From: Capsulimonas sp.
GTDB lineage: Bacteria > Armatimonadota > Armatimonadia > Armatimonadales > Capsulimonadaceae
NCBI GenBank assembly: GCA_025963815.1
Contig: JAOQAA010000386.1
Span: 1 to 24,578, forward strand
Direction of reading: 5' to 3'
DNA: 24,578 nucleotides
Under the pieces are notes generated by a model, which worked only from the letters and a program-made list of their open reading frames with translations, had not been told where the DNA came from and did not search any database. Position numbers and translations under genes: made by a program. Of this stretch, positions 13,693 through 20,467 are shown piece after piece; the first letter of the stretch is position 1, and every line of letters begins with the position of its first letter.

Positions 13693-14550
13693 TCAGAAGT
13701 ACTCCTGCTTCACGCCGAACTTCGCTGCGATGCGCCGCAGTTCGTCCTCGGTCAAGCCGTCGGCCAGGCCGTGGTTGGTCAGGTTCAGATATTCGTAGCG
13801 CGCGCCGGTCTCGGCGTATTCGATCCGATCCGCCGCGCGTTTGACCGACTGATCGCTGCGGGCCATGACGCCGTGCTTCGCCCAGAGCACGACTCGATAA
13901 TCGGCTTCCATTGACGACACGGTGGCGTCCATCAGTTCGGGCGAGCCGGGCAGCAGGAAAGGCAGAAACGCGACGCCGCGCGGCAGGTGGACCAGCGTCT
14001 CGGGCTGCCAGCGCAGGATATGGCGATTGAGGTAGCGGGTGTCCTGGTAGCGAGGGATGTGGCTCAGGTAGGTCAGGTAAAGAGGCTGAGCGTGGATAAC
14101 GGCGTGGAAATTCAAATTGTCGCGCGCGATCATCGCTCGGTGGACGGCCAGGTGTGAGTTGAACTCGCTGGTGGGGCGCTCGAACAGGCAGCGCTCGGAG
14201 GTATGGAGCGTCGCCGATTCGCCGCCGGGGAGGATGCGCAGAGCGCCGAGGTTAGCCTCGGGATCCCGGCCGATTTCGCGCAGGCGACGGCCGGAGCCGG
14301 TCACCAGGAAGATCTTGCCGGCAAGTTCCGGAACCGCCTCAGGCAGGGTGTAGGGCTGCTCATTCGGGAAGTGGGCCGAGAGATCGGTATCCCAGCCCAG
14401 AAAGACCGAGATGTTGCCGGCCGCGCCTTCGGCGGCCTCGATCTCAACCAGCCGCGTTCCAGCCTCGCCAATGAGGCGCATCAATTCTTCCAGCGATGGG
14501 AGATCTTCGGAACTGGCGAGAACGCTAGATGCAGGGGAACTGTTTGCCAT
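13693..14550 (-). CDS. rhaD: RhaD-like class II aldolase (probable rhamnulose-1-phosphate aldolase)
   Basis: This 285-residue class II aldolase/adducin-family protein would split rhamnulose-1-phosphate to DHAP and L-lactaldehyde. Visible motifs are AAEGAAGNIS and FLVTGSGRRLRE for phosphate binding, PTSEFNSHL with E129 matching the E. coli RhaD catalytic Glu, the zinc-site segment HAVIHAQP, and WAKHGV with the third zinc His. The middle motif is odd: class II aldolases usually have HxH (as in IHCHP), whereas here it is H153-A-Q155, so one zinc ligand is replaced. The C-terminal half aligns well by eye with RhaD (LVHLPRGVAFLPFLLPGSPE). It is the last gene of the rhaB-rhaI-ppa-rhaD minus-strand run, 20 bp after the pyrophosphatase. 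A second aldolase is encoded by the divergent RhaEW-type gene, so this enzyme may act on a related substrate. Confidence 0.75.
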   Translation of the reverse strand: MANSSPASSVLASSEDLPSLEELMRLIGEAGTRLVEIEAAEGAAGNISVFLGWDTDLSAHFPNEQPYTLPEAVPELAGKIFLVTGSGRRLREIGRDPEANLGALRILPGGESATLHTSERCLFERPTSEFNSHLAVHRAMIARDNLNFHAVIHAQPLYLTYLSHIPRYQDTRYLNRHILRWQPETLVHLPRGVAFLPFLLPGSPELMDATVSSMEADYRVVLWAKHGVMARSDQSVKRAADRIEYAETGARYEYLNLTNHGLADGLTEDELRRIAAKFGVKQEYF

Positions 14551-14570
14551 AAGATTTGTCTTTTCTTCCG

Positions 14571-15113
14571 TTAGGCATGGACAGGCGGACGCATCGGTTC
14601 GCCCGCAGGGGTCAGCCGAAACTTTTCGATGACGCTATGCGCGGTGTCGACATCCTGCCATCCCAGAACGATGGTCTGCTTTTCTTCGAGCTCTTTATAG
14701 ATATCGAAGAAGTGGACGATCTCCTTGAGGATATGCGAGGGCAGATCCGAGAGCTTGGCGATGTCCGAAAAGCGCGGATCGGCGGCGGCGACGGAGAGGA
14801 TCTTTTCATCGGCTCCTTTGTCATCGCGCATCATCAGGACGCCGAGCGGACGCGCGGCGATCAGGCAGCCGGGAAAGGTCGGCTGCGTCGTCATGACGAG
14901 GATGTCCAGCGGGTCGCCGTCGTCGGCCAGAGTGTCACAGATCCAGCCGTAGTCAAACGGATAAAACAGAGGCGAGTAGAGAGTGCGGTCGAGCTTGAAG
15001 ACATCGAGTTCGTGGTCGTACTCGTATTTGTTCGACGAGCCCTGCGGGATCTCGACGATCATGTTGACGATTTTTGGCGAATCCTCGCCGATCGGAATCG
15101 TATGGTATGACAA
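14571..15113 (-). CDS. ppa: Family I inorganic pyrophosphatase
   Basis: From a TTG start at 15113 the product is 180 residues, the normal size for soluble Mg-dependent family I pyrophosphatases. The PROSITE-type signature D-x-D-P-x-D is present at D65-G-D67-P-L-D70, preceded by KYEYD and LFYPFDYGW, which line the PPi site. The TTG start is preferred because AAAGG (with GGGAG further up) lies 5 nt upstream and homologous sequence begins there. A longer frame from 15248 would overlap the end of rhaI by 65 bases in another frame and adds low-complexity Ala/Ser sequence. It hydrolyses PPi to two phosphates in the cytoplasm. It sits between rhaI and the RhaD-like gene on the same strand, so it is probably co-transcribed with rhamnose genes, which is an unusual setting. 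Confidence 0.9.
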   Translation of the reverse strand: MSYHTIPIGEDSPKIVNMIVEIPQGSSNKYEYDHELDVFKLDRTLYSPLFYPFDYGWICDTLADDGDPLDILVMTTQPTFPGCLIAARPLGVLMMRDDKGADEKILSVAAADPRFSDIAKLSDLPSHILKEIVHFFDIYKELEEKQTIVLGWQDVDTAHSVIEKFRLTPAGEPMRPPVHA

Positions 15114-15183
15114 AGCGGCCTTTCTCCCGAGTGAATGTGCGCGGGCGGGGGCGTCATCCACGACGCCCCATCGCGAGTACGAA

Positions 15184-16413
15184 TTACGCGCCGAGGCCGC
15201 TGCCGCCTCCGACGCCGCGCTCGCTAGCTTTTTTTTCGATATACCCACTTTCCAGGAATCCGCGCAGTGGATCGGCGGGGCTGGGCAGGTTCAGATCGGA
15301 TCGTACTTTCCAAAGCAAAGGACGAACGTCGGTCGCAAAGGAGTCTTTAATGATCTCCTCGGCCACAATCAAATCATCCGTTTCCTGCGCGGTTCTGAGC
15401 GCCGCGCGGTCGATCAGAAGCGCCTTGGCGTAAGAGGTTTGCAGCGCGACGAGGCTCTGGATCATCTCGGCGGTCTTGTTCTTGATCGTGTGACTTTCGT
15501 CGATCATGTACGCGATATTGCTTGCGATCCCCGCATGCTCGCCGGCGACCAGCTCATTGAAGATCAAATAAAGCTCGTAAGGATTGATCGATCCCGTGGT
15601 CAGGTCATCGTCGGCGTACTTGCGGTTGTTAAAGTGGAAGCCGCCAAGGCGCCCCTCGTCCAATAGAAACGCGACGATATGCTCGATATTCGCGCCCGGC
15701 AGGTGATGCCCCAGGTCTACCAGCACTTTGGCGTTCGGGCCAAGCTTCTGGCAGAAAGCGTAAGACATGCCCCAGTCGGCGATGTCGGTATGGTAGAACG
15801 CCGGCTCGAAAGGCTTATACTCCACCAGCATCGTCTGATCGTTCGCCAGCATGGCGTACAGCTCGGAGAGGCATTCGGAGAAGTACTGCTTGCGCCGCCG
15901 GAAATCGCCCTGGCCTGGAAAGTTAGTGCCGTCCGCGAACCAGAGAGAGATATTCTTGGAGCCGACGGCGTTCATGATGCCGACGCATTCCTTCATGTGC
16001 TCCAGGGCGCGGGCGCGTACATCGGCGCGCGCACTGCCGAAACTGCCAAAGCGATAGTCGTAGTCTTGGAAGAGATTTGGGTTGATCGCGCCGACCGTCA
16101 GACCAAGCGACTTTGCGTACTCAGTGAGCTTATTCCAATCCGCTGTATCCCACGGAATATGAATGGCGACCCCTGCGGCAATACCGGTGTATTTGTTCGC
16201 CTGCGCGGCGTCTTCGAACTTCTCAAAGACATCTCGCGGCGCGCCCGGCTGCCGGAACACGCCAAAGCGCGTCCCACCGTCGGCATAGCCCCACGAGGGC
16301 GTCTCAATCTGCTGCGATTTCAGCGCCGCCTCTACCAACGCCAGGTCCACCCCACGATCGGTAAGACGCGCCGCCAGCAATTCATACTCCACCGGCCAAT
16401 TGGTCGTTGCCAT
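15184..16413 (-). CDS. rhaI: L-rhamnose isomerase, RhaI (Pseudomonas stutzeri) type
   Basis: The 409-residue TIM-barrel sugar isomerase interconverts L-rhamnose and L-rhamnulose using divalent metals. Diagnostic segments are SWGYADGGTRFG, ISLWFADGTNFPGQ, LVEYKPFEPAFYHTD (metal/catalytic Glu), VLVDLGHHLPGANIEH (metal Asp/His) and GFHFNNRKYADDDL (metal Asp). This is the RhaI lineage, not the E. coli RhaA sequence type. GGGAG lies 10 nt before ATG 16413. It follows rhaB on the same strand after a 277-bp gap occupied by a palindromic element, so it may have its own promoter or be read through from rhaB. It supplies the substrate of the kinase RhaB. Confidence 0.93.
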   Translation of the reverse strand: MATTNWPVEYELLAARLTDRGVDLALVEAALKSQQIETPSWGYADGGTRFGVFRQPGAPRDVFEKFEDAAQANKYTGIAAGVAIHIPWDTADWNKLTEYAKSLGLTVGAINPNLFQDYDYRFGSFGSARADVRARALEHMKECVGIMNAVGSKNISLWFADGTNFPGQGDFRRRKQYFSECLSELYAMLANDQTMLVEYKPFEPAFYHTDIADWGMSYAFCQKLGPNAKVLVDLGHHLPGANIEHIVAFLLDEGRLGGFHFNNRKYADDDLTTGSINPYELYLIFNELVAGEHAGIASNIAYMIDESHTIKNKTAEMIQSLVALQTSYAKALLIDRAALRTAQETDDLIVAEEIIKDSFATDVRPLLWKVRSDLNLPSPADPLRGFLESGYIEKKASERGVGGGSGLGA

Positions 16414-16464
16414 TCTTAGTTCTCTCCCAAAGTTAAATCTTGTAATAACGAATTTGGATCAGGA

Positions 16465-16644
16465 GGCCCCTCCGCCCCAATTCTGGGGGACCCGACTTCG
16501 GAGGCCCTGGCCCCAAAGAGGGTAAAAGCTCATCGTCGCATACGTGACAAATCTTTGACACGCCTTCGACAATATGGTTTACACCCCTGTGGGGCCCAGG
16601 CATCCTATCTTTCCCGGGTTCCCCAGAATTGGGGCGGAGGGGCC
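16465..16644 (-). repeat. MITE-like element copy A (180 bp, 24-bp terminal inverted repeats)
   Basis: Terminal arms GGCCCCTCCGCCCCAATTCT... (16465-16488) and its perfect 24-bp inverse complement (16621-16644) flank an interior almost identical to the element at 22718-22902. About 70 interior bases around GTGTAAACCATATTGTCGAA and GATTTGTCACGTATGCGACG match exactly. It lies between rhaB and rhaI, and its orientation relative to the downstream gene rhaI is the same as copy B relative to the deoR gene. A G-rich partial arm (ATTGGGGCGGAGGGGC, 16659-16674) lies just outside. It encodes no transposase, so it would be non-autonomous or a structured RNA/DNA repeat. Confidence 0.8.
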
Positions 16645-16658
16645 AAACACCCACACGG

Positions 16659-16674
16659 ATTGGGGCGGAGGGGC
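16659..16674. repeat. Orphan partial terminal repeat next to element copy A
   Basis: ATTGGGGCGGAGGGGC repeats the outer 16 bases of the element's terminal arm, 15 bp outside copy A and in direct orientation to its neighbouring arm. It may be the remnant of a nested or deleted second copy. Confidence 0.55.
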
Positions 16675-16690
16675 TATCCGATTCCCTTCA

Positions 16691-18166
16691 CTACTTCGCC
16701 CAAAGCTTCAAAACTTCGTTTTCCCGCTGCGCCCACTGCGCCAGCCGCGCCGGGTCGGGAACAAACGTCGCGACATCGGCTGAGCGGCGGGAGACTTCGC
16801 GCGCCTGCGTCCAGTCCGTTACGGCTCCGGAGGCCACCAACTGGCCGAGGGCGTTGCCGAGCGCTGTGGCTTCGGACGGGCCTGACTTGACAGTCACACC
16901 GCAGGCGTCGGCGGTCCATTGGTTGAGCAAAAGATTCTGCGAGCCGCCGCCGATCACATGGAGCACGTCGAACTCCTGGCCGAGCAGGCGGCCGAGATCG
17001 CGCAGGGACAACCGGTACGCCATCGCCAGGCTTTCCAGGCAGCAACGGATCAAAGCCCCCGCGTCGGCCGGCAGCGTTTGGCCGGTTTCGGCGCAGGCGG
17101 CTCGAATCTCTTCCGCCATGTCGGCGGGGGCCAGAAATCGCGGGGCGACGGCGTCGATAAGCGGACCGTCGGGGCGCGCGGCTTCCGCGAGCGTGACCAA
17201 CTCAGGATAAGTAAATTGTCGTCCGGTGGTTTTCGCCAGCGAGCGTCGACATTCCTGCACCAGCCAGAGCCCCATGATGTTTTTCAGGAAACGCGTCGTT
17301 CCCGCAACGCCGCCCTCATTGCTGAATCCAAGCTCCATCGCTTCGCGGCTCAGCACCGGAGCGGGAAGTTCGGCGCCAAGCAGAGACCAGGTGCCGGAGG
17401 AAAGAAAGGCCCATCGCTCCCCCGACTTCACGGGCGTGGCGGCGACGGCGCTCGCGGTGTCGTGCGTGCCTGGCGCATAAACGGGAATCCCACCAGGCGT
17501 CTCCCCAACACGCGATCCAGGAGAAACGACTTCGCCGAGAAAGTGTGAGGGAAGGCCGAGGCGATCCAACAGATCCGTGTTCCAGCCGCCGACGCCGGGG
17601 CGCTGCATCTGCGTGGTGCTGGCGTTCGTACCCTCAACGACTAAGGAGCGCTTGCCTGTCAGGACATTGTGCAGCAGATCGGGGATCAAAAGAAGCCGGC
17701 GCGCGCGATCCAAAACTTCCGGGCTGTCTTTCTGACGCGCGGCAATCTGGTAAAGCGTATTAAAAGAAAGCGGCTGAATGCCGGTGGCGTCCCAGAGTTC
17801 CTCGCGGGTGATGCGCGATAGGACTTCTTCATGTGCAGCGGCGTGGGAGAGATCGCGGTATGCGACCGGCGGAGCCAGCAGGACGCCGTCGGCGTCCAGA
17901 AAGCCGTGATCCACGCCCCAGCTGTCCACGCCGACGCCATGCAGAGCGCCGTCGCCGCTCGCCTTGGTCAAGAGAGCCTCAACTTCATCGCCGATGCGCG
18001 CAAAGTCCCAGCGGCGCACACCATCCGGGCCTAGGTCCTCACGGCCGCGCCCCGTCTCAAAGCGGCCGATCTCGCTGAAGGCCACGCGTTCTCCATCGAA
18101 CTCCGCCACCACCCCACGCCCGCTCTCCGCCCCCAAGTCCACCGACAAAAATCGTTGAGACGCCAC
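16691..18166 (-). CDS. rhaB: Rhamnulokinase (FGGY family)
   Basis: The 491-residue kinase phosphorylates L-rhamnulose with ATP to rhamnulose-1-phosphate in the cytoplasm. It shows the two ribonuclease-H-like domains of FGGY kinases: FLSVDLGAESGRGVV near the N-terminus, GVDSWGVDHGFLD (catalytic Asp region), GTHDTASAV and SSGTWSLLG in the middle, and the ATP-site segment HVIGGGSQNLLLNQ. Length matches RhaB (~490). The start is GTG at 18166, supported by TAAGGAG 7 nt upstream. It is divergent from the RhaEW-type gene, sharing a 181-bp regulatory region, and is first in the rhaB-rhaI-ppa-rhaD minus-strand set. No clear minus-strand promoter boxes were found; CATAAT near 18218 is the best -10 candidate. 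Confidence 0.93.
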   Translation of the reverse strand: MASQRFLSVDLGAESGRGVVAEFDGERVAFSEIGRFETGRGREDLGPDGVRRWDFARIGDEVEALLTKASGDGALHGVGVDSWGVDHGFLDADGVLLAPPVAYRDLSHAAAHEEVLSRITREELWDATGIQPLSFNTLYQIAARQKDSPEVLDRARRLLLIPDLLHNVLTGKRSLVVEGTNASTTQMQRPGVGGWNTDLLDRLGLPSHFLGEVVSPGSRVGETPGGIPVYAPGTHDTASAVAATPVKSGERWAFLSSGTWSLLGAELPAPVLSREAMELGFSNEGGVAGTTRFLKNIMGLWLVQECRRSLAKTTGRQFTYPELVTLAEAARPDGPLIDAVAPRFLAPADMAEEIRAACAETGQTLPADAGALIRCCLESLAMAYRLSLRDLGRLLGQEFDVLHVIGGGSQNLLLNQWTADACGVTVKSGPSEATALGNALGQLVASGAVTDWTQAREVSRRSADVATFVPDPARLAQWAQRENEVLKLWAK

Positions 18167-18347
18167 TCAATTGCTCCTTAGTCGTCCATAAATCATCCAG
18201 AATGCACTAACCTATTATGTCATACATTCCGCCCGTTTATCCATAATTTCCTTTTGATTTTTGAATAATTTGTTGACAGTTTATATAAAATCAGATATAA
18301 TCAAACACAAACCCAAACATTAGTGTGGGGATTTTGGAGGATTTTGT
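18167..18347. promoter_or_regulatory. Divergent rhaB / RhaEW control region
   Basis: This AT-rich 181-bp gap separates two divergent rhamnose genes and must hold both promoters. A CCATAA(A/T)T motif occurs twice (about 18186 and 18240) and is a weak operator candidate for the DeoR-family regulator encoded at 22943. No long palindrome is visible here, unlike most other gaps in the window. Confidence 0.5.
18273..18301 (+). promoter_or_regulatory. Sigma-70 promoter of the RhaEW-type gene
   Basis: TTGACA (18273-18278) and TATAAT (18296-18301) are both perfect consensus boxes at the ideal 17-bp spacing. Transcription would start near 18308, leaving a ~40-nt leader with GGAGG (18336-18340) 7 nt before ATG 18348. 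Such a strong promoter would need tight repression, consistent with a DeoR-type repressor in the same locus. Confidence 0.82.
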
Positions 18348-20420
18348 ATGCCGATCAACCGGTGGGATAACGCCGTAGCGCAGCCGCTGCAGGGCGTTGA
18401 AGAACTCAGATATCGCTCGAATCTCTTGGGACAAGACCGGACCGTCTGCAACTGGGGCGGCGGCAACACGTCCTTCAAGACGACCGGCACGGACTTCCGT
18501 GGCCGTCCCGTCAACATTATGTGGGTCAAGGGCAGCGGCTCGGACCTGGCCGACGCCACCGCGAAGAACTTCACCGCGCTGGACCTCGACGACGTCCTGC
18601 CCCTCTTCGAGCGTGAAGAAATGGTCGACGAAGAGATGGTCGCCTACCTCACGCAGTGCATGATCGATCCGAAACATCCGCGTATGTCGATCGAAACCCT
18701 GCTCCACGCCTTCCTCCCTTATCCCCATGTGGATCACGCGCATCCCGACGCCATCATCAGCATCTGCTGCGCCGACAACGGCAAGGAAGTCGCCAAGGAG
18801 ATCTGGGGCGACAAGTTCGTCTGGGTCGATTATATCCGTCCTGGTTTTACCCTGTCCAAGCAGATCGCGCAAGGCGTCAAGGACAACCCGAACGCCGAGC
18901 TGGTCCTGATGGCGAAGCACGGCCTCGTCACTTGGGGCGAGACTTCGGAAGAAGCGTATAACAAGACGATCGCAACGATCCAGCAGGCCGAAGATTACAT
19001 CGCCGAGCGTGTCACGAAATTGGGCGACGGACTCTTCGGCGGCGCCAAGCATCAGGCGCTGGACGCCGATAAGCGCCGCGAGATCGCCGCGCAGGTCTTC
19101 CCGGTCATCCGCGGCTTAGTCGGCAAAGACGCCCGCATGATCCTGAACTACGACGACAACGAGAAGGTCCTCCAGTTCGTCAACAGCCAGGACGCCGGCA
19201 AGCTGGGCGAAATCGGCGCCGCCTGCCCGGACCACCTCGTGCACACCAAGCGCACTCCCCTGCTCGTCGACTGGAACCCGGCCACGCTTGACGTCGAAGC
19301 GCTGAAGGCTGCTCTCGCGACCGGCATCGCCGCTTACAATATCGATTACAAGTCGTACTTCGATACGAACAAGATCGAAGGCGACGTGATGTCGGCCCCG
19401 CCGCCGCGCGTCATTCTGATCCCCGGCATCGGCCTGGTCAGCACCGGCAAGACGAAAGCCGTTTCGGAAGTCAGCACCGCCCTTTATAATCGAGCGATCG
19501 CCGTCATGACCGGCAGCACCGCGCTCGGCAACTTCATCTCGCTCTCGCCCGCCGAATCCTTCGCGGTCGAGTACTGGCCGCTGGAGCTCTACAAGATGAG
19601 CCTAGCGCCCGCAGAAGTCGAGTTCTCCCGCCAGATTGCCTTCATCACAGGCGGCGGCGGCGGCATCGGCAGCGCCACGGCGCGCGTGCTGGTCAAGAGC
19701 GGCGCGCATGTCGTGCTCGCCGACATCAATCTGGAGACGGCGCAGGCCGCCGCCGATGAGCTGAACAAGAAGGCCGGCGCCGGCCGCGCGGTCGCCGTCA
19801 AGCTGGACGTCACCGACGAAGAGCAGGTTCTGCAGGCCTACCAAGACGCCATTCTCGCCTACGGCGGCGTGGACGTCATCGTCAACAACGCCGGCCTCGC
19901 GACTTCGAGCCCGTTCGATCAGACAACACTCAAGGAGTGGAACCTGAACAACAACGTGCTGAGCACCGGCTACTTCCTGGTGGCCCGCGAAGCCTTCAAG
20001 ATCATGAAGGCGCAGGCCACGGGCGGATCGATGGTATTCGTCGGCTCTAAGAACAGCGTCTACGCCGGCAAGAACGCCGCCGCTTACAGCACCGCCAAGG
20101 CCGCCGAACTGCACCTGGCCCGCTGCATCGCCGCCGAGGGCGGCGAGTTCGGCATCCGGGTGAACACGGTCCTTCCCGACGCCGTCCTTTCGGGTTCGGC
20201 GATCTGGAACTCCGGATGGCGCAACGAGCGCGCCGCCGCCTACAACATCAACCCGGATCAGCTGGAGGAGTACTACCGCAAGCGCACCACGCTTCTGGTG
20301 AACATCCTGCCGGAAGACATCGCGAACTCCATCGCCTTCCTGGCCGGCTCGCAGGCCGCAAAGACCACAGGCTGCTTCATTACAGTAGACGGCGGCGTCC
20401 CCGCCGCATTCTCCCGGTAA
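18348..20420 (+). CDS. rhaEW: Bifunctional rhamnulose-1-phosphate aldolase / short-chain dehydrogenase (YuxG/RhaEW family)
   Basis: The 690-residue fusion matches the ~690-residue YuxG/RhaEW family. The N-terminal class II aldolase domain (~1-420) has NWGGGNTS, WVKGSGSDL, E116 in SIETLLHAF, the intact zinc motif H130-A-H132 (VDHAHPDAI) and MAKHGL. The C-terminal SDR domain has the Rossmann motif TGGGGGIG (434-441), NNAG, and the catalytic Y580-x-x-x-K584 (YSTAK). The first half cleaves rhamnulose-1-phosphate to DHAP and L-lactaldehyde; the second is thought to oxidise L-lactaldehyde to L-lactate with NAD. GGAGG lies 7 nt before the ATG and a consensus promoter lies upstream. It is divergent from rhaB and followed 43 bp later by GH95. 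Its complete zinc site makes it the more certain aldolase of the two in the locus. Confidence 0.94.
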   Translation: MPINRWDNAVAQPLQGVEELRYRSNLLGQDRTVCNWGGGNTSFKTTGTDFRGRPVNIMWVKGSGSDLADATAKNFTALDLDDVLPLFEREEMVDEEMVAYLTQCMIDPKHPRMSIETLLHAFLPYPHVDHAHPDAIISICCADNGKEVAKEIWGDKFVWVDYIRPGFTLSKQIAQGVKDNPNAELVLMAKHGLVTWGETSEEAYNKTIATIQQAEDYIAERVTKLGDGLFGGAKHQALDADKRREIAAQVFPVIRGLVGKDARMILNYDDNEKVLQFVNSQDAGKLGEIGAACPDHLVHTKRTPLLVDWNPATLDVEALKAALATGIAAYNIDYKSYFDTNKIEGDVMSAPPPRVILIPGIGLVSTGKTKAVSEVSTALYNRAIAVMTGSTALGNFISLSPAESFAVEYWPLELYKMSLAPAEVEFSRQIAFITGGGGGIGSATARVLVKSGAHVVLADINLETAQAAADELNKKAGAGRAVAVKLDVTDEEQVLQAYQDAILAYGGVDVIVNNAGLATSSPFDQTTLKEWNLNNNVLSTGYFLVAREAFKIMKAQATGGSMVFVGSKNSVYAGKNAAAYSTAKAAELHLARCIAAEGGEFGIRVNTVLPDAVLSGSAIWNSGWRNERAAAYNINPDQLEEYYRKRTTLLVNILPEDIANSIAFLAGSQAAKTTGCFITVDGGVPAAFSR

Positions 20421-20455
20421 TGCGGTAATCTAATAGGCAATAACAGAGAGGTTAA

Positions 20456-20467
20456 ATGCTGATATGA
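20456..20467 (+). promoter_or_regulatory. Three-codon minicistron overlapping the GH95 start
   Basis: ATG CTG ATA TGA (20456-20467) follows GAGAGG (20446-20451) by only 4 nt, and its stop overlaps the GH95 ATG at 20464. Ribosomes loading here would terminate on top of the GH95 start, so it may couple or tune GH95 translation. It may also be a chance arrangement. Confidence 0.35.

Noticed and set aside
15114..15248. Longer pyrophosphatase start at 15248
   Set aside because: It overlaps rhaI in another frame and adds low-complexity residues; TTG 15113 has a ribosome site and begins the family homology.
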